Shown: positions 18,070 through 26,886 of the stretch, piece after piece | Layout: each line of letters starts with the position of its first letter | How positions within the stretch are numbered: the stretch's first letter is position 1 | Assembly: GCA_023229545.1 (NCBI GenBank) | Contig: JALNZB010000003.1 | Coordinates: 1 to 64,000, forward strand | Origin: Sulfuritalea sp. | GTDB taxonomy: Bacteria > Pseudomonadota > Gammaproteobacteria > Burkholderiales > Rhodocyclaceae | DNA length: 64,000 nucleotides | Direction: 5' to 3' | Position numbers and translations under genes: made by a program | Notes under the pieces: generated by a model | What the model was told of the DNA's origin: nothing | The model's input: only the letters and a program-made list of their open reading frames with translations | Databases searched by the model: none

Positions 18070-19677
18070 GTGAAAATCAATTGCATGTCATCCGGTATCA
18101 AGCCTCGGTCCACCAGCGCGGCGAGCCTGTCCGCCAGTCAGTTGCGCCGGCGTTATGTCGTGGCGCTTTCGCTCATCGCAATTCTGACCATTGCGTCCCA
18201 GGCCGTGGTGCAATTCCTGATTGCCGATCAGGAGCATGACTCGCGCGTTGTGAACATCGCCGGCAGGCAGCGCATGCTGAGTCAGGAGATCACCAAGCTG
18301 AGTTATTTCATCCTGAACGCCGAATCCTTCGATGCGGCGTTCGGTTATCGGCGGGAACTCGAAGAGGCCCTGAGTCTGTGGCAACGTTCCCACGTCGGCT
18401 TGTTGCGGGGCGATGCCGGGATGGGCTTGCCAGGGAAAAACAGCGACGAGGTGATTGCGCTTTTCGGTCGCATTCAACCGCACCACGAGGCCATTGTTGC
18501 CGCCGCCGAGGCGATCCTGTCTTCATCCGCAAGCACGGCGACACTTGCCCGGAGCATTCATCGCCTGCGGGAGCACGAATCCGGCTTTCTGAAGGGCATG
18601 AATGACATCGTGTTCCGCTATGACCTGGAAATAAACGCAAAGGTCGAGTTCGCCCGACGGCTTGAGATCGGGTTGATGAGCGTCACGCTGGTGGTCCTGA
18701 TGCTCGAAGCCGTGCTTATTTTTGCGCCGGCGACGCGTCGCATCCAGCGCGACATGGAGGAGATCGCCAATCGCGAGGAAGACCTGGAGCATCTCTTTGC
18801 AGTGAGCCCAACCGCCCTGTTGCTGGTTGCCATGGAAGACTTGACGATTCTGCGCGCCAATCAGAAGGCGATGAAGCTGATTGGGGTTTCGGTTGATGAA
18901 ATCGCCCGGACCAGTCTGAAAAACTATCTGGACGAAAACGATGCCGCCAACCGGGACTTCCTCGAAAAGATAAACAGGGGCGAAACTTTCAACGAATACG
19001 AAGTGATCCTCCTCGACTCGCGGCGCTCGATGTTGGAGACCCTGGTGTCCGTTCGCGCAATCGGCTTTTGCGGCCAGTCTGTATTCGTGCTCGGCATTAC
19101 CAACATCACCGAACTCAAGAAGGCACAACAGGCGCTGGAGCACTTTGCCACATTCGACGAAATGTCCGGGCTGATGAACCGCCGTACCGGCCTGATCATG
19201 CTTGAAAAAGCGATGGCAAGATTCAGGCGGGATGGCGGTCGGCTCGCCGTCTGCTTTGCGGATCTCGATGGTTTGAAGACCGCCAACGACCGCTTTGGGC
19301 ACGCGCAGGGCGATTGGCTGATCCGCACGGTCGCCGAAGTTCTGACCGGCGTCATTCGTGCCAGCGACGCTGCTGTCCGTCTCGGCGGGGATGAATTCCT
19401 GCTCATACTGCATGACTGCTCGCTCGAGGAGGGCGCCCGCCTTCTCGCCAGGGCCGAAACGCGCCTGAAGGAAATTGAAGCAGTGGAGCACAAGCCGTTT
19501 CCAATGGGTTTCAGTCATGGCGTTGTGGCCTTTTCTCCCGAAAAACATCCCACTGCGGATGAACTGATCGCCGAAGCGGACAGCCTGATGTACCAGGCAA
19601 AACAAGAGAAGAAAAGGCTTCGGGTCGAAAGCGAGCCTTTCCAATCGCCATCGACCGAGCGAGGCAATCCAAAGTGA
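18070..19677 (+). CDS. PilJ-type sensor, PAS, GGDEF diguanylate cyclase
   Basis: 535 residues. TM1 at about 30-50, then the nitrate/type IV pili chemoreceptor N-terminal motif (VNIAGRQRMLSQEITKLSY), TM2 at about 198-220, a PAS domain at about 240-350 and a GGDEF domain with intact RLGGDEF (about 437-443). No RxxD inhibitory site is obvious upstream of the motif. Start is GTG 18070; an ATG at 18085 is an alternative. Active diguanylate cyclase expected, opposing the preceding EAL protein. Its TGA overlaps the GTG of the next acyltransferase gene (GTGA), so the two are translationally coupled. Confidence 0.87.
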   Translation: MKINCMSSGIKPRSTSAASLSASQLRRRYVVALSLIAILTIASQAVVQFLIADQEHDSRVVNIAGRQRMLSQEITKLSYFILNAESFDAAFGYRRELEEALSLWQRSHVGLLRGDAGMGLPGKNSDEVIALFGRIQPHHEAIVAAAEAILSSSASTATLARSIHRLREHESGFLKGMNDIVFRYDLEINAKVEFARRLEIGLMSVTLVVLMLEAVLIFAPATRRIQRDMEEIANREEDLEHLFAVSPTALLLVAMEDLTILRANQKAMKLIGVSVDEIARTSLKNYLDENDAANRDFLEKINRGETFNEYEVILLDSRRSMLETLVSVRAIGFCGQSVFVLGITNITELKKAQQALEHFATFDEMSGLMNRRTGLIMLEKAMARFRRDGGRLAVCFADLDGLKTANDRFGHAQGDWLIRTVAEVLTGVIRASDAAVRLGGDEFLLILHDCSLEEGARLLARAETRLKEIEAVEHKPFPMGFSHGVVAFSPEKHPTADELIAEADSLMYQAKQEKKRLRVESEPFQSPSTERGNPK

Positions 19678-20543
19678 CGCGACTCGTCCTCGCCCTGATG
19701 TGGTTCCTGCACTGGCTGCCACTGCCGCTGCTTGCCGCGCTCGGTCGCGGGTTCGGACTCGCGCTCTACGCGCTGGTGCACGAACGCAGGCACGTCACCT
19801 TGACCAATCTCGGCCTGTGCTTTCCGCATTTGTCGCCGACCGAAAAGTCGGCGCTGGCGAGACGGCACTTCATGGCCTTCGGGCGCAGCATTCTCGAACT
19901 CGGCCTCTGGTGGTGGGCAACGCCGGCGCGCATCCGACGGCTGGTGCGGCTCGACGGCGGCGAGAAGCTGGCGGCCTGCAAGGGCAAGCCGGTGATCCTG
20001 CTGGTGCCGCATTTCGTCGGCATCGACGCCGGCGCCATCCGCCTGTTGCTGGAACATGGCGTGGTGGCGATCTATACCCGGCAGAAAAATCGCATTTTCG
20101 AGGCGGCGATGAATGGCGGTCGCAACCGCTTCGGCAATTGCGACATGGTTTCGCGCCAGGAGGGCACCCGCAAGGCGCTCAAGTCGATGAAGGCCGGTCG
20201 CTTCTTCCACTACTCGCCGGACATGGACTACGGCCCGAAGGAGTCGGTCTTCGTCCCCTTCTTCGGCGTGCAGACCGCCACCATCACCGGCCTGGCGCGG
20301 CTGGCGCGGCTGACCGGGGCAACGGTGATTCCGCTCGTGACGCGCATGACGGGCACCGGCTATGTCGCCACCGTGGGCGAGCCCTGGACGGATTTTCCCG
20401 GCGCTGGCGACGATGGCGGCCTGGGCAGCGCGCGGCGCATGAACGCCTTCATCGAGACCGAGGTGCTCAAATCGCCCGAGCAATACTACTGGCTGCACAA
20501 ACGCTTCAAAACCCGCCCGCCGGGGGAACAAGGGGTTTATTGA
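19674..20543 (+). CDS. Second LpxL-type lipid A acyltransferase
   Basis: 289 residues, an LPLAT with HX4D (PHFVGID), a conserved FSPD-like segment (YSPDMDYG), FVPFFGV and a C-terminal YYWLHKRFKTRP, which is the lauroyl/myristoyl acyltransferase hallmark. It starts with GTG inside the stop of the diguanylate cyclase gene. It precedes dapF, as in the lpxL-lpxL-dapF arrangement I associate with many betaproteobacteria. Together with the gene at 14095 it provides two secondary acyl chains. Confidence 0.87.
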   Translation: MTRLVLALMWFLHWLPLPLLAALGRGFGLALYALVHERRHVTLTNLGLCFPHLSPTEKSALARRHFMAFGRSILELGLWWWATPARIRRLVRLDGGEKLAACKGKPVILLVPHFVGIDAGAIRLLLEHGVVAIYTRQKNRIFEAAMNGGRNRFGNCDMVSRQEGTRKALKSMKAGRFFHYSPDMDYGPKESVFVPFFGVQTATITGLARLARLTGATVIPLVTRMTGTGYVATVGEPWTDFPGAGDDGGLGSARRMNAFIETEVLKSPEQYYWLHKRFKTRPPGEQGVY

Positions 20544-20557
20544 CCCCAATTTCAGAA

Positions 20558-20579
20558 AGTCGGCGCTGGCGCTACGGCG
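20558..20579 (+). repeat. Short dispersed repeat copy (intergenic)
   Basis: AGTCGGCGCT, six variable bases, then ACGGCG, lying between the acyltransferase and dapF, 13 bp before the dapF start. The same 22-base pattern recurs elsewhere in the window, both between and within genes (see findings). Confidence 0.4.
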
Positions 20580-20591
20580 TATCCTGAGCCC

Positions 20592-21449
20592 ATGCGAATC
20601 CGTTTCACCAAAATGCATGGCCTCGGCAATGATTTTGTCGTGCTCGACGCCATCCGCCAGAATTTCGTGCCGACGCCGGCACAGGCGCGCTTTCTGGCGG
20701 ATCGCCACTTCGGCATCGGCTGCGACCAGATCCTGGTGGTCGAGCGCACCAGCACGCCGGGCGTGGATTTCCGCTATCGCATTTTCAATGCCGATGGCGG
20801 CGAGGTGGAGCAGTGCGGCAATGGCGCGCGCTGCTTCGTGCGCTTTGTGCACGAGCAAGGCTTGACGCAAAAGAGCGAAATCCGCGTCGAAACGCAATCC
20901 GGCCTGATCACGCTGCGTCTTGAAGCCGACGGCCAGATCACCGTAAATATGGGCGTGCCGCGCTTCCTGCCGGCCGAGATTCCGTTTGACAGCGAGACCA
21001 ACGCGGTGGTGCAGCCGCTCGATGTGGGCGGGACGCGAATAGACATCAGCGTGGTCTCGATGGGCAATCCGCATGCGGTGCAGGTGGTGGCCGATGTCGA
21101 TGCCGCGCCAGTGGCACGGCTCGGCCCGCTGATCGAATCCCATCCGCGTTTTCCGCGCCGGGTCAATGCCGGCTTCATGCAGATCGTTGACCGCCATGCC
21201 ATCCGCCTGCGCGTTTATGAGCGCGGCGCCGGCGAAACCCTGGCCTGCGGCACAGGTGCCTGCGCCGCAGCGGTTGCCGGCATTCGTCGCGGCCTGCTGG
21301 ATTCTCCGGTGCGCGTCGGCACGCGCGGCGGCGATCTGACCATCGCCTGGAACGGCGCGGCAGGCAATACATCCCAACCGGTCATGATGACCGGCCCGGC
21401 GACCAGCGTTTTCAGCGCAGAAATAGAACTCCCGAATAACCTGACATGA
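20592..21449 (+). CDS. dapF: Diaminopimelate epimerase
   Basis: 285 residues, normal length. Both catalytic cysteines are present in their motifs: EQCGNGARCF (about residue 76) and TLACGTGACAAAV (about 219). It converts LL- to meso-diaminopimelate for lysine and peptidoglycan synthesis in the cytoplasm. The stop overlaps the start of the DUF484 gene (ATGA). The order acyltransferase-dapF-DUF484-xerC is widely conserved in beta/gammaproteobacteria. Confidence 0.95.
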   Translation: MRIRFTKMHGLGNDFVVLDAIRQNFVPTPAQARFLADRHFGIGCDQILVVERTSTPGVDFRYRIFNADGGEVEQCGNGARCFVRFVHEQGLTQKSEIRVETQSGLITLRLEADGQITVNMGVPRFLPAEIPFDSETNAVVQPLDVGGTRIDISVVSMGNPHAVQVVADVDAAPVARLGPLIESHPRFPRRVNAGFMQIVDRHAIRLRVYERGAGETLACGTGACAAAVAGIRRGLLDSPVRVGTRGGDLTIAWNGAAGNTSQPVMMTGPATSVFSAEIELPNNLT

Positions 21450-22108
21450 GAACTGACATGAAATCAGAAGACGTCGCCCACTATCTTCACGATCACCCGG
21501 AATTCTTCGACCAGTACGCCGATCTGCTGGCCTTGGTGACGCTGCCCGATCCGCACAGCGGTCGGGCCATCTCGATCACTGAAAAACAGTTGTTCAACCT
21601 GCGCGACAAGGTGCGCACGCTGGAAGCCAAACTGGTCGAACTGATCAGTTTCGGCGAGGAAAACGACTCGATTTCCGACAAGGTGCACGGGCTTGCCGTG
21701 GCCCTGATCGCGGCCACCGATCAGGCCGCCGTGGTGCGCGCCCTGTATTCGCATCTGGTCGGCGCCTTCGCCGTACCCCATGTCACGGTCCGCCTGTGGG
21801 GCGCGGGGCAAGGCAGCAGCCACGAGTTCGATGCCGTGACCGATGCCGTCAAGGTCTTTGCTTCAAGCCTGCAGCGGCCCTACTGCGGAACCGTGACCGG
21901 GCAGGAATCGGTGGCCTGGTTTGGCGAGGCTGCAACGCATTTGCGCTCGATGACGCAAGTGCCGCTGCGCGAGTCCGGCGGCGTCTGCTTCGGCCTGCTG
22001 GTGATGGCCAGCGAAGAACCGCATCGCTTCTATCCGGAACTCGGCACGCTGTATCTGGAACGCATCGGCGACATGGCCTCGGCGGCGCTGCTGCGAGTTA
22101 TTCCCTGA
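21446..22108 (+). CDS. DUF484 family protein
   Basis: 220 residues. N-terminal motif (VAHYLHDHPEFFDQYADLL) of DUF484, a short coiled coil (LFNLRDKVRTLEAKLVELI) and a GAF-like C-terminal half. The first ATG overlaps the dapF stop; the second (21458) fits the family N-terminus better. Function is not established; the conserved position between dapF and xerC is the main recognisable property. Confidence 0.88.
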   Translation: MRTDMKSEDVAHYLHDHPEFFDQYADLLALVTLPDPHSGRAISITEKQLFNLRDKVRTLEAKLVELISFGEENDSISDKVHGLAVALIAATDQAAVVRALYSHLVGAFAVPHVTVRLWGAGQGSSHEFDAVTDAVKVFASSLQRPYCGTVTGQESVAWFGEAATHLRSMTQVPLRESGGVCFGLLVMASEEPHRFYPELGTLYLERIGDMASAALLRVIP

Positions 22109-22148
22109 CGCCGGCCCGCAAAGCGGAAACTCCGGCGCGCAAAGCGAG

Positions 22149-23042
22149 ATGGACGGCTCGGTCGGGCAGTTCCTCACTGAGCTTGAAATACAGCGGCGCG
22201 CCAGCCCGCATACGCTTGACGCCTACCGCCGCGATCTGGCGCGCCTGACGACGCTGTCAGACAGCGCCGAACTGGCGGCGCTGAAGACTCCGCAACTGCG
22301 GCGCGGCCTGATGCAACTGCACGCGCAGCAGCTCGCGCCGCGTTCCATCGCACGCACGCTGTCGGCCTGGCGCAGCTATTACGCTTGGCTGGCAAGGCGC
22401 GGCGTCATCGCGCTGAATCCCGCCGACGGCCTGCGCGCGCCGAAACGCGCACGCACCCTGCCCAAGGCGTTGGGCATCGACCAGGCCGCCGCCCTGCTCG
22501 ACCGGCCGGCGGCGACCATGGCGAATGATCCCTTGCAGATACGCGACGCAGCCATGTTCGAGCTGCTCTATTCCTCCGGCCTGCGCCTGTCCGAACTGGT
22601 CAGCCTGGACTGGCCCGGCGGACTCGATCTGGCGAACGGCGAAGTCACCGTCACCGGCAAACGCCGGAAGACCCGTCAGGTGCCGGTCGGCGACCAGGCG
22701 CGCAGCGCGCTGGAGGCGTGGTTGGCGCTGCGCCTGCAATTTGCGCGGGATGATCAACCCGCCCTGTTCCTCGGCCGCAACGGCACCCGCCTCACGCCGC
22801 GGCAAGTGCAAAGCCGCCTAGCGCAGTGGGCGCAACGCCAGGGCGCGGGCGTGCATGTGCATCCGCACATGCTGCGCCATTCATTCGCCTCGCATGTACT
22901 GCAATCCTCCGGCGACCTGCGCGCGGTGCAGGAAATGCTCGGCCACGCCAGCATCGCCGCAACGCAGATTTATACCCACCTGGACTTTCAGCATCTGGCG
23001 AAAATCTACGACGCGGCGCATCCGCGGGCGAAGAAAGCCTGA
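22149..23042 (+). CDS. xerC: Tyrosine recombinase XerC
   Basis: 297 residues, normal for XerC. N-terminal SAM-like DNA-binding domain, then the catalytic domain with Arg (SSGLRLSELVSLDW), Lys (GKRRKTRQVPV), His-x-x-Arg (HMLRHSFASH), His (MLGHASI) and nucleophile Tyr (IYTHLD). Resolves chromosome dimers at dif with XerD. Its place after dapF-DUF484 identifies it as the housekeeping XerC and not as an integron integrase. Confidence 0.93.
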   Translation: MDGSVGQFLTELEIQRRASPHTLDAYRRDLARLTTLSDSAELAALKTPQLRRGLMQLHAQQLAPRSIARTLSAWRSYYAWLARRGVIALNPADGLRAPKRARTLPKALGIDQAAALLDRPAATMANDPLQIRDAAMFELLYSSGLRLSELVSLDWPGGLDLANGEVTVTGKRRKTRQVPVGDQARSALEAWLALRLQFARDDQPALFLGRNGTRLTPRQVQSRLAQWAQRQGAGVHVHPHMLRHSFASHVLQSSGDLRAVQEMLGHASIAATQIYTHLDFQHLAKIYDAAHPRAKKA

Positions 23043-23063
23043 AGAGAACACGCAGCAAGGCCG

Positions 23064-24194
23064 TCAGCGGAGCTTCGCATCCTTCCCCCAGATGCTTGCC
23101 ATGCGGATCGGAATACGGAGCTTGTCGATTGTGAGTACGTCTTCTATGGCGAAATCGGCCAAGTGCGTCTTGCGATGAGATGCCACCTCGAGTTGAGCTC
23201 CGCTACGGCCGATGACCGCATGGACAGCGGGGGTGTTGGGCCCATTGCCCGGACCGGTAACGACAGCGACTTCCGAAGTCTTGAGACGCACCAATGTGCC
23301 AACCGGATAAATGCCGAGCAGCCGAATCATGGTGCCGGCGACAACAGCGTCGACTTCATGCCCCTGCTTCGCGTAAAGATCCCGCAGTGCCGTGCTCGGC
23401 TTGAGCGGTGGTCGATAAGTACGCCCCGACACCATTGCGCAGTAGCGGTCAACGAGACCGATGACTCTGGCCCCCATTTCGATGGCGTCGCCAGAGAGGC
23501 CCGCCGGATACCCCGAGCCGTCAATGTTTTCGTGGTGCCGCTGGACCAACGCAAGCCATTTCTCATCTGCAATGCCCAACTTCGTCAAACGTTCGACACC
23601 CAGCGCCGGGTGCTTCTTGATCATGACCATCAGCTTTTCGTTCAATTGCCCGCAAATCGTGTCGATTTTCTCCTGCACCTCGATCATTCCGAGATTCATG
23701 GTCAAGGCTGCCGCCACGGTGGCTTGCTGCGCCGCCTCGTCCAGCGATAGTTCCTTGGCCAGAAGGTAGGCCAGGATAGCCACATCGACCGGATGCCTGG
23801 CGGTGTAATTCGTATCCTGCATGAGCAGAATCGACGCCAGACATACCGTCGCATGGGTGTCGCAGGCGTTGCGCACGGACTGATTCAGTCTGTCCATGCG
23901 GCCGGCGAAGCCATCGACACTCTCGGGCGTCTGATCGAAGACGGTGGCCAAAGTCCTGCGCGCATCCACTATGCATTGCAGTGCGCTCGGCTTTTCGGCG
24001 GCAACGGCGGCGTGCGCCCTGGGATCGACCTCTTCCTTTTGCGCGAACAGTCCACACTCGATAAGCCTGTCGATAGCCCTCTGACTCGGCACGGCCTCGC
24101 CCTCATGCAGCAGCAGGACGCCATGTTCGTCAAATGCATCCCAGGGCAGCGGCTGACCTACCTTCAATTCATGCTGACTGATGCGTTGCTTCAT
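23064..24194 (-). CDS. HD-GYP family protein with degenerate HD motif
   Basis: 376 residues: an N-terminal DUF3391-like region (RISQHELKVGQPLPWDAFDE), a helical HD-GYP domain (about 120-300) and a C-terminal beta extension. The GYP half is intact (HHENIDGSGYPAGL), as is ARVIGLVDRY. The expected LLHDIGK metal-binding helix instead reads ALTMNLGM: the His-Asp dyad and the Lys are all replaced. Hydrolysis of c-di-GMP is therefore unlikely unless another metal arrangement is used; binding or regulation is more plausible. AAGGAGG lies before the ATG. Convergent with xerC, 21 bp apart. Confidence 0.85.
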   Translation of the reverse strand: MKQRISQHELKVGQPLPWDAFDEHGVLLLHEGEAVPSQRAIDRLIECGLFAQKEEVDPRAHAAVAAEKPSALQCIVDARRTLATVFDQTPESVDGFAGRMDRLNQSVRNACDTHATVCLASILLMQDTNYTARHPVDVAILAYLLAKELSLDEAAQQATVAAALTMNLGMIEVQEKIDTICGQLNEKLMVMIKKHPALGVERLTKLGIADEKWLALVQRHHENIDGSGYPAGLSGDAIEMGARVIGLVDRYCAMVSGRTYRPPLKPSTALRDLYAKQGHEVDAVVAGTMIRLLGIYPVGTLVRLKTSEVAVVTGPGNGPNTPAVHAVIGRSGAQLEVASHRKTHLADFAIEDVLTIDKLRIPIRMASIWGKDAKLR

Positions 24195-24361
24195 CTAACC
24201 CAAGCCTCCTTGCTATGCGCGAGATGGTGAACATGGGCCGAAACGCGGTGGCTGAACCAGATACTACCGCAATTCGTTAAAAAACGTCAGTCGTTCAAGG
24301 TGTTAGTAAAGATTGGCATCCCGTACTTATTCTCGCGGCATCGCACGGCCACGCGCAATTC

Positions 24362-25873
24362 TCAGCGGGGTTTCCGGCGCGGCGTCAACAGGGAGCGTTG
24401 CTCCTCGCCGCCAAGCACGGCAACACGCAGGCGCGCGATGGCGTGGGAATGTATCTGGGAGATGCGACTCTCGGTAACACCCATCAGGCCACCAATCTCG
24501 CGCATGGTGCGCCCCTCTTCATAGTAGAACGTCACCACTGAATGCTCCTGCACGGGCAGCGCGTCAAGCGCCTCAATGAGAGCCTTGCGAAACGCCGCTC
24601 GCTGTAGCACGACGAGAGGGTCCAGGTTGCTGCTGGCGCACTGCTCAAGGTAGTCGCCGCCCTCTTCGCCGTCGCTGAGATCATCCAGGGAAATCAGCAC
24701 GTAGCCGTCAGCCTCCTGCAGCAGCTTTTGATATTTGGCAATGGGCATATCCAGGGCATCGGACACCTCCCCTTCGGTCGGCGCCCGGCCCAATTGATGC
24801 CCGAGTTTATGGATCGCGACTTCAACCCGGCGCATTTCTCTCCGCACCCGACGCGTGCCGCCGTCATTGAGGCGCAGGCCGTCCAGCATGGCGCCGCGCA
24901 CCCGCTGCGCAACGTACTTCTCGAACTGGCGGCCTGTCTCTGCCTTGCTGGAACGGATGATGGCGTCCATCAGGCCGAGCATCCCGTCCTGCATCAGGTC
25001 ATCGGCCTGGACGCTGGCAGGCAACCCCTTCAGCAGTCCCTGTGCCATCTGCCTGACCATCGGCATATGCGCGGTTATCAACTGTTGCCTCTCGGCATCG
25101 CCTATTTCGCGCCGCATGCCCACTGGCCCGGCGCCGGATATTCCGCTGCCGGCAGCCGCATTCAGCAAGGGATCGGACAGCAGCGCCGCGCGATAGACCC
25201 GCAGCGCAACCTGCGCGTCATTGGCGGCGTAGAGGATCTGGCGCTCCGTCAGACGCGGATTGGCCCAGTTGGAAGTGGTCGTCCTCTTGGATTTCTGCAT
25301 GCGCTTGCCGAAATACTGCGCCACGGCGGACTTGGCGCCGAGGCTTTGGTTTTTCTTCTCGCCGCGCAGGGCGCGGGAAAGATCCAGAATGTTCCGCGCC
25401 GCTATCCCCAGGCGCGACCGCAGTTGCGCCAGATCGCTGCCCAGCCCGAAACCCACCTTGAGAATCTGTTCCGACTCAAGGATGGCCTTGAGGCCGTGCG
25501 ACTCGGGCAGGCGGTCGACCGAAAACAGGTAAACCCGTGTCGCCGTGGCCAACTGGATCAGATGCGGTCCGCTGGATACTTCGCCCTTGCTGAAAGTCGG
25601 CTTCGATTCCGTGTCAAAACCAATAACATCTTCCGCCAGCAGCGCCAGCCGGGCTTCGGTCGCCAATTCCGCCGATGTGACCAGCACCACATCGGCGATG
25701 CTTACGCCCTCGTAGAGCGGCAGTTCGGGAACTTCGGGAAAAATGGAGCTGTTTGAAGTCGTGTTCAAGGTAGGGGCTGACATCTGGAAATCCGGTAAGG
25801 CAGCGGCTTGCTCTAATCGATAGGACATTATCGGTCTACAATTCGCATTCTTAACATTCGAGTTCGCACGCAT
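24362..25873 (-). CDS. Fusion of DEDDy 3'-5' exonuclease domain and FliA-like sigma factor
   Basis: One uninterrupted 503-codon frame. Residues about 55-235 are an RNase D-like exonuclease with all DEDDy residues: Asp87 and Glu89 (GFDTES), Asp147 (GLGSDLAQL), Tyr215 and Asp219 (YAANDAQ). After a Gly/Ala linker (about 236-255), residues 256-490 are a sigma-70 factor of the FliA/WhiG type: region 2 with DDLMQDGMLGLMDAI and VAQRVRGAMLDGLR, region 3, and region 4 with the HTH TMREIGGLMGVTESRISQIH. The -10 recognition segment, DWVPRSVR in E. coli FliA, is DGGTRRVR here. No ribosome binding site precedes the internal Met253, so separate translation is unlikely. Start uncertain: 25873, 25828 or 25783. 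Not in a flagellar locus. No comparable fusion is known to me. Confidence 0.88.
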   Translation of the reverse strand: MRANSNVKNANCRPIMSYRLEQAAALPDFQMSAPTLNTTSNSSIFPEVPELPLYEGVSIADVVLVTSAELATEARLALLAEDVIGFDTESKPTFSKGEVSSGPHLIQLATATRVYLFSVDRLPESHGLKAILESEQILKVGFGLGSDLAQLRSRLGIAARNILDLSRALRGEKKNQSLGAKSAVAQYFGKRMQKSKRTTTSNWANPRLTERQILYAANDAQVALRVYRAALLSDPLLNAAAGSGISGAGPVGMRREIGDAERQQLITAHMPMVRQMAQGLLKGLPASVQADDLMQDGMLGLMDAIIRSSKAETGRQFEKYVAQRVRGAMLDGLRLNDGGTRRVRREMRRVEVAIHKLGHQLGRAPTEGEVSDALDMPIAKYQKLLQEADGYVLISLDDLSDGEEGGDYLEQCASSNLDPLVVLQRAAFRKALIEALDALPVQEHSVVTFYYEEGRTMREIGGLMGVTESRISQIHSHAIARLRVAVLGGEEQRSLLTPRRKPR

Positions 25874-26096
25874 GGCTGAAACCGCATTCTGCTACCACTG
25901 TCGGCAGCATCACCCGAAAACGGAGATGCGCCAGATCGAAACCAAGGCCGGCAAGCGCTGGCGCTGCATCCGCAGCATCGAGGCGACCCGTCAGGGACAG
26001 GCCGCGCGTGAAGCCTATGGCCGCCAGGTTTCCGAGATGAACAAGTCCGAGGCGCAAAGCCGGGCGCGCATCACCAAGCCAATCGTTGCCGTCTGA
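25872..26096 (+). CDS. Small Cys-rich protein of unknown function
   Basis: 74 residues. An N-terminal CYHCRQHHPK followed 19 residues later by WRCIRSIE suggests a small metal-binding knuckle; the rest is a basic helix (QGQAAREAYGRQVSEMNK). Its ATG shares a CATG with the longest possible start of the exonuclease-sigma fusion on the other strand. I do not recognise a named family. Followed by the lipoprotein amidase gene. Confidence 0.6.
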   Translation: MAETAFCYHCRQHHPKTEMRQIETKAGKRWRCIRSIEATRQGQAAREAYGRQVSEMNKSEAQSRARITKPIVAV

Positions 26097-26145
26097 CGGC
26101 GACTCCGACGCTCCGATGCCGCCGCACCCGCCGCCGAGATCGATC

Positions 26146-26886
26146 ATGGTGCGCGGGCTTGCCGCCCTCCTGCTGGCAATGCTCGTGGTCGGGGCCTGCG
26201 CGCCGCTACCCGTGGGCCAGGGACGCGATGCGCAGTGGCAGCCCTCGCCGAACTTCGACCAGCGCCGCCCCAATTTCGTCATCCTGCACCAGACCACCAA
26301 CGACAACGCGGCAACCGCCCTGGCGACCCTGACCGACCCGCAACGCAAGGTCAGCGCCCATTACCTGATCGGACGCGACGGCGCGATCATGCAACTGGTC
26401 GACGAAGCTGCACGCGCCTGGCATGCCGGTGAGTCGCGATGGGGAGCAACGACCGACCTCAACTCGGCGTCCATCGGCATCGAACTCGACAACACCGGCG
26501 ACGAAGCCTTCACCGAGCCGCAGCTCGTCGCCCTGCTTGGCTTGCTCGACGACCTGCGCACGCGCCACCGCATTCCGGCGGCCAATTTTCTCGCGCATGG
26601 CGATATCGCGCCGACCCGCAAGGTCGATCCGAGCCGCCTGTTCCCCTGGCAGAGACTGGCCATGCACGGCTTCGGCCTGTGGTGCGAAACGCCGCCGCCA
26701 GCCGCGCCGGCGGGCTTCGACGCGCTGCTGGGCCTGCAGGCGCTGGGCTATGACATAACCAACGCAGCGGCCGCGCGCCAGGCCTTCCGCCGCCATTTTG
26801 CGGGCAGCGATGTCGACGCCGAACTCGCGCCCGCTGAGCAAGCCCTGCTGCACTGCCTGCTGCAAAACAAGGTGGCGGGCGAATGA
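26146..26886 (+). CDS. N-acetylmuramoyl-L-alanine amidase (AmiD/AmpD type), lipoprotein
   Basis: About 246 residues from ATG 26146, which gives a lipoprotein signal (MVRGLAALLLAMLVVGAC); an earlier ATG at 26116 is possible. The amidase_2 domain shows zinc ligands in FVILHQT and in LAHGDIAPTRKVDPS, plus SAHYLIGRDG and ELDNTGDE. A C-terminal helical, peptidoglycan-binding-like segment follows. An outer-membrane lipoprotein that cleaves the amide bond of murein or anhydro-muropeptides, as AmiD does. The stop overlaps the cupin start (ATGA). Confidence 0.87.
   Translation: MVRGLAALLLAMLVVGACAPLPVGQGRDAQWQPSPNFDQRRPNFVILHQTTNDNAATALATLTDPQRKVSAHYLIGRDGAIMQLVDEAARAWHAGESRWGATTDLNSASIGIELDNTGDEAFTEPQLVALLGLLDDLRTRHRIPAANFLAHGDIAPTRKVDPSRLFPWQRLAMHGFGLWCETPPPAAPAGFDALLGLQALGYDITNAAAARQAFRRHFAGSDVDAELAPAEQALLHCLLQNKVAGE

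Noticed and set aside
19515..21377. 620-codon minus-strand frame
   Set aside because: Shadow of the cyclase 3' end, the acyltransferase and dapF, which all have active-site motifs.
22149..23042. Tyrosine recombinase as possible integron integrase for the cassette array
   Set aside because: It is XerC by length, motifs and the dapF-DUF484-xerC order, and lies 23 kb from the array.
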